From assembly GCA_016195095.1 (NCBI GenBank), contig JACQAE010000097.1, positions 1 to 32,025 on the forward strand: a stretch of DNA of 32,025 nt. Direction: 5' to 3'. The stretch is from Pseudomonadota bacterium (GTDB lineage: Bacteria > Pseudomonadota > Alphaproteobacteria > Rhizobiales > Xanthobacteraceae). The notes under the pieces are model-generated. The model worked only from the letters and a program-made list of their open reading frames with translations. It did not search any database and was not told where the DNA came from. The position numbers and the translations under genes are program-made. Below are positions 24,883 to 32,025 of the stretch, one piece after another (the stretch's first letter is position 1; the number at the start of each line of letters is the position of its first letter).

Positions 24883-26232
24883 TCACGCGCCGGGCAAATG
24901 TGCCATCGGATCGACCGGCGTCGAGCCCTTGCGGATTTCGAAGTGCAATTGCGGCGCGGTGACATTGCCGCTCTGGCCGGAACGGCCGATGACCTGTCCG
25001 CGGCGCACCTGGTCGCCGCGCTTGACCGCGATCTGGCTGGCATGCGCGTAGGCGGTGACGAAACCATTGCTGTGGCGCACGAGGATGAGGTTGCCGTAAC
25101 CCTTCAGTTCGCTGCCGGAATAGGCGACGACGCCGTCCTCGGCGGCGCGGATCGCGGTTCCCTCCGGCACCGCGAGATTGACGCCGTCATTGCTTTGGCC
25201 GTTGATCTTGACGCCATATCCGGCGATGACGCGCCCGCGCACCGGCCAGCGAAACGAAGGAATGCCGCCGGCCGGCTCAGCAACCGCCTTGCCGGGATCG
25301 TTTTCTGGTTTGATCTGATCGGTTGGCGACGCCAGGCGCACGCTCGGCTGCGGATCGGCGGCGGCGAGCTTCTGCGTCGGCGCCGGCGCGGCCGCGCGCT
25401 TTTCCGGCCCCCTGGCGGCCGCGCTCGCGGTGCCGGAATGCGCGCCCGGAATGACGATCTGGTCGCCGATCTTGACCATGGTGTGCGGCGCGATGCGGTT
25501 GGCGAGGGCGATGTCGCTCACGCGCTTGTTGTAGCGGCGCGCGATGGCGTAGAGCGTCTCGCCCGGCGCGACGACATGCACGTGGTCGCGGCCCTGCGCC
25601 GCGGGCGCGGACGGCGCCGCGATCGAGCCGGTGAATTGCGGTTCCGCGCGTCCGGCGAGCGTGGCCGGCGCCAGCGCCGGCGTGCCGCCGGAGAGCCGCG
25701 GGATGACAAGGCGCTGGCCGGGATAGATGGTCGCCGGGGCGCCGAGATTATTGGCCTGCACGATCGCCGCGCCCGGCACGCGATGGCGGCGCGATAGCGA
25801 TTCCACCGTTTCGCCTTGGCGCACGGTGACGGCGGTTCCCCCGTCCCAGTTCCAGCTCGTCGCTCGCGGCGGCCGTGCCGCGGCGATTCTCTCGCCCGGC
25901 TGCGGCGAACGGTAGGAGCCGAGCCCGCCACCGCCTCCCGCGGAGCCGGGCGGCGCGGCGACACTCGCCGGACGTCCGATCGGCGGCGGCGGCGGCAATG
26001 GCGCGCCGCTGGCCTGGGTCAGTTGCTGGCTATCGACGCGCTGCACCGGCGCGGCGGCGGCCGGCACCGTGCCGGTCACCTCGCCGCGCGCCGCATGGCT
26101 TCGCGCTGCAAATGGATTGGCGTCAAATCGCGAGGTTTCGGAACTGCAGGCCGATAACGCGCCCGCCACCATCACGGCCACGATCGCCCGCGGCCAGCCG
26201 CGCGCAAAGGACAATTCGACTTGCATAGGCAT
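24883..26232 (-). CDS. nlpD: NlpD-like lipoprotein: two LysM domains and a degenerate LytM (M23) domain
   Basis: A 449-residue envelope protein. The N terminus is a lipoprotein signal (AGALSAC, lipidated Cys29). Two LysM modules follow: VTVRQGETVESLSRRHRVPGA and HVVAPGETLYAIARRYNKRV; these bind peptidoglycan. The C-terminal M23 domain begins at FRWPVRGRVIAGYG. The first catalytic metal motif (normally HxGxD) reads NDGVN, while LHFEIR keeps the second. Loss of those ligands is the pattern of NlpD/EnvC-type amidase activators, so it probably regulates cell-wall amidases during division rather than cutting peptidoglycan itself. Long Pro/Ala-rich linkers join the domains. It follows pcm on the same strand, as in the widespread surE-pcm-nlpD order. 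Confidence 0.92.
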   Translation of the reverse strand: MPMQVELSFARGWPRAIVAVMVAGALSACSSETSRFDANPFAARSHAARGEVTGTVPAAAAPVQRVDSQQLTQASGAPLPPPPPIGRPASVAAPPGSAGGGGGLGSYRSPQPGERIAAARPPRATSWNWDGGTAVTVRQGETVESLSRRHRVPGAAIVQANNLGAPATIYPGQRLVIPRLSGGTPALAPATLAGRAEPQFTGSIAAPSAPAAQGRDHVHVVAPGETLYAIARRYNKRVSDIALANRIAPHTMVKIGDQIVIPGAHSGTASAAARGPEKRAAAPAPTQKLAAADPQPSVRLASPTDQIKPENDPGKAVAEPAGGIPSFRWPVRGRVIAGYGVKINGQSNDGVNLAVPEGTAIRAAEDGVVAYSGSELKGYGNLILVRHSNGFVTAYAHASQIAVKRGDQVRRGQVIGRSGQSGNVTAPQLHFEIRKGSTPVDPMAHLPGA

Positions 26233-26298
26233 ACGCGTACTCGTTCACACAAGACACCACATGCGAGCGAGTAGAGCACCGGCGAAGTAAACATTGCT

Positions 26299-26321
26299 TT
26301 AAGCGCGAAAGGATCGCTTAA
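26299..26321 (-). terminator. Hairpin between pcm and nlpD-like gene
   Basis: TTAAGCG and CGCTTAA form a 7-bp stem with a 9-base loop in the 114-bp gap after the pcm stop. The surrounding DNA is unusually AT-rich for this genome. It may be a weak terminator or processing site before a separate nlpD promoter; no T tract is present. Confidence 0.35.
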
Positions 26322-26346
26322 GCCTAACAACGCGCTGCGCAAAAGC

Positions 26347-27045
26347 CTATAATTCGTGGGCTTTTCCTGGCAGCAGCGGAACAAACCGCACGGCGATGAG
26401 ATCGGCGCGCGCGAGGCCTTCGTTGGTCTTGGTTAATTTTACGATACGCTGCGGGCCGTCGCGCGGACCCAGCGGCACGACCATGATCCCGTCCTGCGCC
26501 AATTGCGCCACCAGCGCCGGCGGCGGTTCCGGCGTCGCCGCCGTCACCAGGATGCGATCGAACGGCGCGCGGCCCTTGAGGCCGAGCATGCCGTCGCCGA
26601 CGATCACCGTCACGTTCTTGACGCCCTGCGCCTCCAGCCGCGCGCGCGCCGCCTGCGCCAGCGTGCGGTAGCGCTCGATGCTGATCACCTCGCGCGCGAT
26701 GCGCGCGAGCACCGCCGCCTGGTAGCCCGAGCCGGTGCCGATTTCGAGCACGCAATGCTCGGGGCGCAGATCCAGCTGCTCGGTCATATAGGCGACGATA
26801 TAGGGCTGGCTGATCGACTGCCCGCAGGCGATCGGCAACGCGTGGTCGCCATAGGCGAGGGCATGATCCTGCGCGCCGACGAATTGCTCGCGCGCCACCT
26901 CGTCCATCGCGCGCAGCACCTCCGCGCGCATGATGCCGCGCCGGCGCAAAGCGAGCAGGAATTCCATGCGCTCGATGCTGTCGTGCCCGAATGGCGGATC
27001 GCGCGCCGCCTCGCCATTCGCCCGCCCGCGCCCATGCGTGATCAT
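26347..27045 (-). CDS. pcm: Protein-L-isoaspartate O-methyltransferase
   Basis: A 232-residue SAM-dependent repair methyltransferase acting on isoaspartyl residues in aged proteins. Family blocks are REQFVGAQDHALAYGDHALPIACGQSISQPYIVAYMTEQL, the SAM motif VLEIGTGSGYQAAVLARI, ISIERYRTLAQAARARLEAQG, VIVGDGMLGL and FDRILVTAATPEPPPALVAQL. The N terminus has about 22 extra residues (MITHGRGRANGE...) before the conserved start; a downstream start is possible but none is clearly better. The gene begins 9 bp after the surE stop, so it is co-transcribed with surE. Confidence 0.95.
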   Translation of the reverse strand: MITHGRGRANGEAARDPPFGHDSIERMEFLLALRRRGIMRAEVLRAMDEVAREQFVGAQDHALAYGDHALPIACGQSISQPYIVAYMTEQLDLRPEHCVLEIGTGSGYQAAVLARIAREVISIERYRTLAQAARARLEAQGVKNVTVIVGDGMLGLKGRAPFDRILVTAATPEPPPALVAQLAQDGIMVVPLGPRDGPQRIVKLTKTNEGLARADLIAVRFVPLLPGKAHEL

Positions 27046-27054
27046 GGCAAATCT

Positions 27055-27819
27055 CTATGTGAACAAAGCGGCGAGCCGCGTCATGAACGGCTCGTCGGTC
27101 ATGTCGAAACGCAGCGGCGTCACCGCCACCCAATTGTCGGCCAGCGCCGAAATGTCGGTACCGCGCGCCGCCGGCGGCCGCTCGCGGCGCACGAACCCGA
27201 TCCAGTGATACGGGTTGCCGCGCCCGTCCTTGCGCGAGTCGATATAGAGCAGCTCCTGGTCGCGCTTGCCCTGCGCGGTGATCGCGACGCCCTTGACCGC
27301 GTCGGGCACGCAGTCGGGAAAATTCACGTTAACGAAGACGTCGTGCGGCAAGCCCTCGGCCAGCACGCGGCGAATGATGTCCGGCGCGAAGCGCAGCGCC
27401 GTGTTCCAGTGCAGGTCGTGGCGCGTGTCGCCGCTATAGGATTGCGAGAGGGCGAGCGAGGGCACCCCGAGGATGGTGCCTTCCATGGCACCGGCGATGG
27501 TGCCGGAATAGGTCACGTCCTCGGCCACGTTACGTCCGCGATTGACGCCCGAAAGAACGAGGTCAGGGCCCTTGCCGTTGAGAATCTTGCGCACGCCCAT
27601 GATCACGCAATCGGTCGGCGTGCCCTTGACCGCGAAGCGCCGCTCCTCGATCTGGCGCAGGCGCAGCGGGTCGTTGAGCGAGAGCGAATGCGACACGCCC
27701 GACTGGTCGTATTCCGGCGCCACGATCCACACGTCGTCGGAGAGCGCGCGCGCGATCTCGGCGCAGACCTCGAGGCCGGGCGCGTGAATGCCGTCGTCAT
27801 TGGTGATGAGGATGCGCAT
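27055..27819 (-). CDS. surE: 5'-nucleotidase SurE
   Basis: A 254-residue SurE, a metal-dependent nucleoside 5'-monophosphate phosphatase associated with stationary-phase survival. The N terminus [16 protein letters not shown] contains the metal-binding Asp pair (NDDG). Further signatures are VAPEYDQSGVSHSLSL, GTPTDCVIMG and the VLSGVNRGRNVAEDVTYSGTIAGAMEG block. The start is fixed by the N-terminal motif at 27819; the longer ORF-track entry upstream is a shadow of serS. The ATG shares one base with the serS stop (TGATG), so translation is coupled to serS. Confidence 0.97.
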   Translation of the reverse strand: MRILITNDDGIHAPGLEVCAEIARALSDDVWIVAPEYDQSGVSHSLSLNDPLRLRQIEERRFAVKGTPTDCVIMGVRKILNGKGPDLVLSGVNRGRNVAEDVTYSGTIAGAMEGTILGVPSLALSQSYSGDTRHDLHWNTALRFAPDIIRRVLAEGLPHDVFVNVNFPDCVPDAVKGVAITAQGKRDQELLYIDSRKDGRGNPYHWIGFVRRERPPAARGTDISALADNWVAVTPLRFDMTDEPFMTRLAALFT

Positions 27820-29186
27820 CACCCGGCGACCCGTTCGACCCGCGCCATGCCCGCCATATAGGGCGCCAATACTTCCGGCACCATGATCGACCCGTCCTCT
27901 TGCTGATAGGTTTCCATCACCGCGATGAGCGCGCGGCCGACCGCGACGCCGGAACCGTTGAGCGTGTGCACGTGGCCGACCTCGCGACCCTCGCGCGCGC
28001 GGTAGCGCGCGGCCATGCGCCGCGCCTGGAAGTCGCCGCATTGCGAGCACGAGGAAATCTCGCGAAAGGCGTTCTGCCCCGGCAGCCACACCTCGATATC
28101 GTAGGTCTTGCGCGCGGCGAAACCCATGTCGCCCGTGCACAGGGTCATCACCCGGTAATGCAGGCCAAGGCGGCGCAGGACTTCCTCGGCGCAGGCAAGC
28201 ATGCGCTCGTGCTCGTCGGCGGATTGCCGCGGCGTCGTGACGGAGACGAGTTCCACCTTGGTGAACTGATGCTGGCGGATCATGCCGCGCGTGTCCTTGC
28301 CGGCGGCGCCGGCCTCGGCACGAAAGCACGGCGTGCAGGCGGTGAGCCGCAGCGGAAGGTCGGCCTCCTCGACGATGGATTCGCGCACCAGGTTGGTGAG
28401 CGGCACTTCGGCGGTGGGGATGAGCCACCGCCGATCGCCGCCCGCCCCCCGCGCCGCGTCCAAGCCGTCCGCCGCGCCATTCGAATCGGCGCGCCGCAGC
28501 GCGGCATCGGCGCCGGCCAAGGCCGCGAACTGGTCCGCGGCGAATTTCGGCAATTGCGCGGTGCCGAACATCACCTCCTCGCGCACCAGGAGCGGCGGCG
28601 AGATTTCGACATAGCCATGCTCGCGCGTGTGCAGGTCGAGCATGAACTGGCCGAGCGCGCGCTCCATGCGCGCCAGCGCGCCTTTGAGCACGACGAAACG
28701 CGCGCCGGAAAGTTTAGCGGCGGTCTCGAAATCCATCTGCCCGAGCGCCTCGCCCAATTCGAAATGCTGCCGCGGCGCGGATGCTTGCGCGCGCTTTGCC
28801 CCGAAACGATGGCGCTCGACATTGCCGTTGGCGTCGTGCCCGTCGGGCACGTCGTCGAGCGGCAGGTTGGGCACCTGCGCGAGCGCGGTATCGAGCGCGA
28901 GCGTCGCCGCCTTCTCCTGCGCCGCAAGCGCGGGAACGCGCGTCTTGAGCTCGCCGACCTCGGCCAAGAGCCGCGCCGCCATGGCGTCGTCCTTGCTCTT
29001 CTTGGCCTCGCCGATGTCGCGCGAGACCAGATTGCGCCGCGCCTGCGCCTCCTCGGCGGCGCCAATGGCGGCACGGCGGCGCTCGTCGAGCGCGATCATG
29101 GCGCCGGCAAGGCCGGCCAGGCCGCGCCGCGCCAGCGCGCGGTCGAAAGCCTGCGCATTGTCCCTGATCCAGCGGATGTCGTGCAT
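27819..29186 (-). CDS. serS: Seryl-tRNA synthetase, with an inserted segment before motif IPTAEV
   Basis: A 455-residue class II synthetase that charges tRNA-Ser. The N-terminal coiled-coil arm (residues about 25-100) binds tRNA. Catalytic motifs are [39 protein letters not shown] (motif 2) and [23 protein letters not shown] (motif 3), with [16 protein letters not shown] between them. Length exceeds the usual ~425-430 because of an Ala/Gly/Asp-rich insertion at about residues 222-252, between FAADQFAAL and RRWLIPT. The start at 29186 is supported by GAGGAAGG and the family N terminus [10 protein letters not shown]. It leads a serS-surE-pcm unit. Confidence 0.95.
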   Translation of the reverse strand: MHDIRWIRDNAQAFDRALARRGLAGLAGAMIALDERRRAAIGAAEEAQARRNLVSRDIGEAKKSKDDAMAARLLAEVGELKTRVPALAAQEKAATLALDTALAQVPNLPLDDVPDGHDANGNVERHRFGAKRAQASAPRQHFELGEALGQMDFETAAKLSGARFVVLKGALARMERALGQFMLDLHTREHGYVEISPPLLVREEVMFGTAQLPKFAADQFAALAGADAALRRADSNGAADGLDAARGAGGDRRWLIPTAEVPLTNLVRESIVEEADLPLRLTACTPCFRAEAGAAGKDTRGMIRQHQFTKVELVSVTTPRQSADEHERMLACAEEVLRRLGLHYRVMTLCTGDMGFAARKTYDIEVWLPGQNAFREISSCSQCGDFQARRMAARYRAREGREVGHVHTLNGSGVAVGRALIAVMETYQQEDGSIMVPEVLAPYMAGMARVERVAG

Positions 29187-29734
29187 CGGCCTTCCTCGCA
29201 GATTCGCAGCGCCCTTATAGCGCCGCCCCAGCGCCCGCGCCCATGACATTTACGTTGCCCGCGCGCGCCACAGGCGTGCCCGACATCGCCGCTGCCAGTA
29301 CCGGGATAGGCCCGCGCATGGCGTCGCCGCGCCCGGCCACCGAAGTGACCGCGCGTCGCCATGGACTTCCCCGCATCGCAAGACGAGGGGGCGGAGCGCC
29401 GTCGGCGCCACAGTCATTCCACGCCTTGCGCGGCGTGGCGCGCGTCTGGCGCGACGCGCACGCCCGGCGGCGCTCCACCGCGGCATTTGCCGGTTCCGGG
29501 CCGCGCTTCTGTCCACGGCATTGGCGCCGGGATCATGCAGCGAGCACCTCGCGGGGCGGTCCTATTGCCGCCCGGGTCGATGCCCGGAACCGCCCGGGAG
29601 CGCGCCTGCGGGGCGCGCGCGCGGGAACCGCGCCCCGCTCCGCCAGCGCGACGCCTCGCGATTGGCGCCCTCGGCAAGCGGGACATCGATGAATATAATC
29701 CTATATCGCCGGCGGTCAAGAGGCGCGCGAGGGC
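29187..29734. other. 548-bp intergenic region without a recognisable gene
   Basis: The stretch lies between the serS start and repeat copy C downstream of tatC. It contains the serS ribosome binding site (GAGGAAGG) and a TATAAG box on the minus strand (29214-29219) that could be its -10 element, but no matching -35 box was seen. ORFs on both strands are Arg/Ala/Pro-rich and show no family similarity, so I treat them as chance frames. A short AT-rich patch (about 29685-29705) stands out. No tRNA, T-box or transposase remnant could be recognised. Confidence 0.5.
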
Positions 29735-29836
29735 TAGAGCGCTTTCCATTTCAATTGAACCGGAAAGCGCTCTATCTTCCTTGACGTTGTCGCATTTTCT
29801 GCGGCGAACCGGTTCCCCCTTCGCCGGAAAATGCTC
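29735..29836 (+). repeat. Dispersed intergenic palindromic repeat, copy C (best preserved)
   Basis: The left end is an almost perfect hairpin: TAGAGCGCTTTCC pairs with GGAAAGCGCTCTA over 13 bp, and the loop holds the palindrome TTCAATTGAA. A spacer with TTGTCGCATTTTCTGCGGCGAACCGG follows, ending in TCGCCGGAAAATGCTC. Copies A and B share this layout. It begins 15 bp after the tatC stop. Similar elements are common in genomes of Hyphomicrobiales, from general knowledge; I cannot name the family with certainty. Confidence 0.9.
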
Positions 29837-29851
29837 TCGGGCGGCGGATAC

Positions 29852-30673
29852 CTATTCGGCGGGCTTGCCCTGCGGTGGCGCGTCGCCCGTGCCCTGCGCG
29901 GCGCGCGCGGCTTTCTTCTCCACCAGCTTCACCGCCCAGATCGAACCCTCATAGAGCCCGAGCAGGGGAATGGCGAGCGACATTTGCGAGAGCACGTCGG
30001 GTGGCGTGAGCACGGCGGCGATGACGAAAGCGACGACGATGAAGTAGCGGCGCTTCTCGCGCAGCTGCTTGGCGGTGACGACACCGATGCGGCCAAGCAA
30101 GGTGAGGATGACGGGAAGCTGGAAGGCGACGCCGAACGCCAGCACCAGCGACATCATCAGCGAAAGATATTCGCCGACCTTGGGCAGCAATTCGATCGCC
30201 GCCTGCCCCTCGCCGCCGCTTTGCTGCATGCCGAGCGAAAAACGCACCAGCATCGGCATGACGATGAAATAGACCATGAGCGAGCCGAACAGGAAGAAGA
30301 TCGGCGTGGCGACGAGATATGGCAGGAACGCCTGCTTCTCGTTGCGGTAGAGGCCGGGCGCGACAAACATGTAGATCTGCGTCGCCACCACCGGGAACGA
30401 CAGGAACGCCGCCCCGAACATGGCGAGCTTGAGCTGGGTGATGAAATATTCAAGGAGCGCGGTGTAGATGAATTTGGCGCTGGCGGCGCCCGAAACCAGC
30501 ACGAACGGCCACACCAGGATGTTGTAGATGGATTTGGCGAAGACGAAGCAGAACGCGAAAGTGATACCGAACGCGATCAGCGCCTTGATCAGCCGCGAGC
30601 GCAGCTCGATCAGGTGATCCATGAGCGGCGCCTTGCTGGCCTCGATGCCGCTATGCTCTTCCTCGCTTCTCAT
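29852..30673 (-). CDS. tatC: Sec-independent protein translocase TatC
   Basis: A 273-residue polytopic membrane protein that recognises twin-arginine signal peptides. The conserved N-terminal block [21 protein letters not shown] is followed by the hydrophobic segments of a six-helix protein, including [38 protein letters not shown] and [19 protein letters not shown], with [21 protein letters not shown] near the end. The C-terminal tail is hydrophilic and Lys/Ala-rich. Its ATG overlaps the tatB stop by four bases, so expression is coupled. It ends just before repeat copy C. Confidence 0.97.
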   Translation of the reverse strand: MRSEEEHSGIEASKAPLMDHLIELRSRLIKALIAFGITFAFCFVFAKSIYNILVWPFVLVSGAASAKFIYTALLEYFITQLKLAMFGAAFLSFPVVATQIYMFVAPGLYRNEKQAFLPYLVATPIFFLFGSLMVYFIVMPMLVRFSLGMQQSGGEGQAAIELLPKVGEYLSLMMSLVLAFGVAFQLPVILTLLGRIGVVTAKQLREKRRYFIVVAFVIAAVLTPPDVLSQMSLAIPLLGLYEGSIWAVKLVEKKAARAAQGTGDAPPQGKPAE

Positions 30674-31203
30674 GCCGCGCGGCCTCCGCCGGCCAGCGGC
30701 TCGGCCGGCGGCGATACCAGCGCGCTCGCCGGATCGCGCGCGTCCGCGGCCGCGGATCGTGGCGTCGCCGGCGCGGCGGCGGCATCGGCCGGCAGCGAGG
30801 TGTCGGGCGCGTCGGCGTGCGCCGCCGCGCCGTCAATCGCCAGTTCATGGTTCATATTCGCCGCGCCATCCGGCGTCGTTTCCTGCGCGGTTTCCTGCGC
30901 GGTTTCCTGCGTCACGCCCGGCGCCGGCGTCGCATCGTCCTTGGGGCTCGAATAATCATAGGAATCGAAATTCGTCATGTCGCGCGCGGCCGTGCCGATG
31001 TCGTCGACCTGCTTCTTGATGTCGGCCATCTCGGCCTCGCGCATCGCCTCCTGGAACTGCCCCTGGAATTCGCCGGCCATGCGGCGCACGCGGGTCATCC
31101 ACTGCCCGAGCGTGCGCAGCACCGCCGGCAGCTCCTTCGGCCCGATCGCGATCAGCGCGACGATGCCGATGACCAGCAGTTCCGACCAGCCGATGTCGAA
31201 CAT
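30670..31203 (-). CDS. tatB: Sec-independent protein translocase TatB
   Basis: A 177-residue TatB with the typical N-terminal membrane helix [26 protein letters not shown], an amphipathic helix ([39 protein letters not shown]) and a long disordered Ala/Pro/Asp-rich tail. The tail includes [12 protein letters not shown], encoded by a 12-bp tandem repeat. The ATG is preceded by GGAG, which can pair with an upstream CTCCAGC-complementary arm. It is the middle gene of tatABC, 87 bp after tatA and overlapping tatC. Confidence 0.95.
   Translation of the reverse strand: MFDIGWSELLVIGIVALIAIGPKELPAVLRTLGQWMTRVRRMAGEFQGQFQEAMREAEMADIKKQVDDIGTAARDMTNFDSYDYSSPKDDATPAPGVTQETAQETAQETTPDGAANMNHELAIDGAAAHADAPDTSLPADAAAAPATPRSAAADARDPASALVSPPAEPLAGGGRAA
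30878..30913 (-). repeat. 12-bp tandem repeat within tatB, three copies
   Basis: GTTTCCTGCGCG occurs twice exactly and a third time with two end changes (GTTTCCTGCGTC). It encodes the repeated TAQE-type residues in the disordered TatB tail. The unit keeps the reading frame, so copy number could vary harmlessly. Confidence 0.88.
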
Positions 31204-31208
31204 GTGAA

Positions 31209-31248
31209 CTCCAGCACGCGCGCCCCAATCGCCGGCGGACCGCTGGAG
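31209..31248 (-). promoter_or_regulatory. Inverted repeat that could cover the tatB ribosome binding site
   Basis: CTCCAGC (31209-31215) and GCTGGAG (31242-31248) can pair across 26 bases between tatA and tatB. On the transcript the arm next to tatB contains its GGAG ribosome binding site, so folding could lower TatB translation relative to TatA. The stem is only 7 bp, so this is tentative. Confidence 0.3.
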
Positions 31249-31290
31249 CGGCCTCGCCTGGACGAGCCGCGCACCAAGACCGGGCGCCGA

Positions 31291-31536
31291 TCAGACGGCC
31301 TTGCGGTTCTCCGTCTGCGCGGACGCGGCGGACGCGGCCGGCTGATGATTGATGGTCTTGACCGGATCGTCCTTGGCCGGCTCGGCCTTGGCGGTCTCGT
31401 CGTCGGACATGCCCTTCTTGAAGGCCTTGATGCCCTGGGCGACGTCGCCCATCAATTCGGAAATCTTGCCGCGACCAAACAGCAGCAGCACCACGCCGAT
31501 GACGACGATCCAGTGCCAGATGCTCAACGAACCCAT
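31291..31536 (-). CDS. tatA: Sec-independent protein translocase TatA
   Basis: An 81-residue TatA, the pore- or weakening-forming subunit of the Tat system. It begins [24 protein letters not shown], a single membrane helix with the FGRGK hinge, followed by the amphipathic helix [19 protein letters not shown] and a charged, Ala-rich tail. The ORF-track entry starts 30 codons too early; the ATG at 31536 is supported by a strong GGAGGAT ribosome binding site about six bases upstream and by the family N terminus. It is the first gene of tatABC, 216 bp after the scpB stop. Confidence 0.96.
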   Translation of the reverse strand: MGSLSIWHWIVVIGVVLLLFGRGKISELMGDVAQGIKAFKKGMSDDETAKAEPAKDDPVKTINHQPAASAASAQTENRKAV

Positions 31537-31752
31537 TGTCTTATCCTCCGCACCGACGGGCGGAACAACGCCACACCTGATAGACGGCTCATGCGACAAC
31601 CTAGGCTGGACAAGCGGCAAAAACAAGGACTTCGGGCGGCGGCGGCGCGCCGTTTAGTCGCGCCCGCGCGCACATCTGCGTTAACCATGGCGGCGCGATT
31701 GTTGGACCGGGACGCCGACAAGCGGCAATCCACCGCCCTGCCCGCCCGCGCG

Positions 31753-32025
31753 TTACTCCGCCACGTCCTGCGGCGCGCGCGGCGCCAGGCCGAGATCGAG
31801 ATCGCCGTCCTCGAGCGGGTCCTCGTCGTCGCGCAAGAGCGCGTCATCGGATGGCACCGGCACCGCGAACTCCGCCGGCAATTGCCCGTCGAAGAGGCCC
31901 GCGCCCTTGAGCTCGTCGATGCCGGGAAGATCCGCCAGCGCCTCCAGACCGAAATGCGACAGGAACGCCGGCGTCGTGCCATAGGTGATCGGCCGGCCCG
32001 GCGCGCGGCGCCGCCCGCGCGGGCG
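31753..32025 (-). CDS. scpB: Segregation and condensation protein ScpB, C-terminal fragment
   Basis: The last 90 residues of ScpB are readable in a frame not listed in the ORF track. They contain [43 protein letters not shown] and an acidic tail, all characteristic of alphaproteobacterial ScpB, the winged-helix partner of the SMC-ScpA complex in chromosome segregation. The stop is TAA at 31753-31755. The gene runs off the right edge of the window, so the N-terminal part is missing. Its position before tatABC matches the conserved scpB-tatABC order of Hyphomicrobiales. Confidence 0.93.
   Translation of the reverse strand, partial: RPRGRRRAPGRPITYGTTPAFLSHFGLEALADLPGIDELKGAGLFDGQLPAEFAVPVPSDDALLRDDEDPLEDGDLDLGLAPRAPQDVAE

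Noticed and set aside
26503-29246. Two long plus-strand ORFs (452 and 448 residues) opposite pcm, surE and serS
   Set aside because: They mirror the codons of well-supported minus-strand genes and lack domains or ribosome binding sites.
29831-30955. 374-residue plus-strand ORF opposite tatC and tatB
   Set aside because: Highly charged shadow frame; the minus strand encodes intact TatC and TatB with overlapping start and stop.

Overview
The window is GC-rich chromosomal DNA from an alphaproteobacterium, most likely of the order Hyphomicrobiales (Rhizobiales). The main evidence is the gene order scpB-tatABC-serS-surE-pcm-nlpD-DUF815-yajC-secDF-Mth938-phytoene/squalene synthase-like, which is characteristic of that group, together with the protein sequences. 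I cannot name a genus. The first 13 bases match the 3' end of an Illumina sequencing adapter, so the left edge is a contig end from a short-read assembly. No rRNA, tRNA, CRISPR array, prophage or insertion sequence was seen.

Layout. (1) 14-4123, minus strand: a truncated DUF2182 membrane protein gene and its DUF1326 partner, an M20 dipeptidase gene that appears broken by an out-of-frame internal deletion, and a HerA-like (DUF853) ATPase. (2) 4426-7168, plus strand: two small proteins (DUF2267-like and DUF4332), then an overlapping folate operon folP-folB-folK. (3) 7310-12618, plus strand: adenosylcobalamin-dependent methylmalonyl-CoA mutase, both subunits, and its G-protein chaperone MeaB, followed by a pyroglutamyl-peptidase-like protein. 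(4) 13545-17819, plus strand: a DUF3750 membrane protein, then a compact ArsS-type cluster of radical SAM protein, phosphoesterase-like protein, TIGR04283 glycosyltransferase and TIGR04282 transferase, presumably working on one small-molecule pathway. (5) 17855-23641, minus strand: a sensor histidine kinase with no partner regulator beside it, a phytoene/squalene synthase-like protein, an Mth938-domain protein and the Sec accessory genes secF, secD and yajC. (6) 23903-24832, plus strand: a DUF815 ATPase. (7) 24883-32025, minus strand: nlpD-like, pcm, surE, serS, tatC, tatB, tatA and the 3' end of scpB.

Most of the window is housekeeping. Membrane export is strongly represented (SecDF-YajC and TatABC). 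The propionate/methylmalonyl-CoA module is complete for the mutase step. The more unusual content is: the ArsS-type cluster with a phosphoesterase whose metal-binding motifs are non-canonical; adjacent bacterial relatives of two mitochondrial complex I assembly factors (NDUFAF3 and NDUFAF6) beside secDF; three copies of a dispersed palindromic intergenic repeat, one of which supplies the stop codon of the neighbouring gene; and the broken M20 gene. I saw no clear candidate for an entirely new system. The ArsS cluster and the Mth938/phytoene synthase pair are the best places to look.
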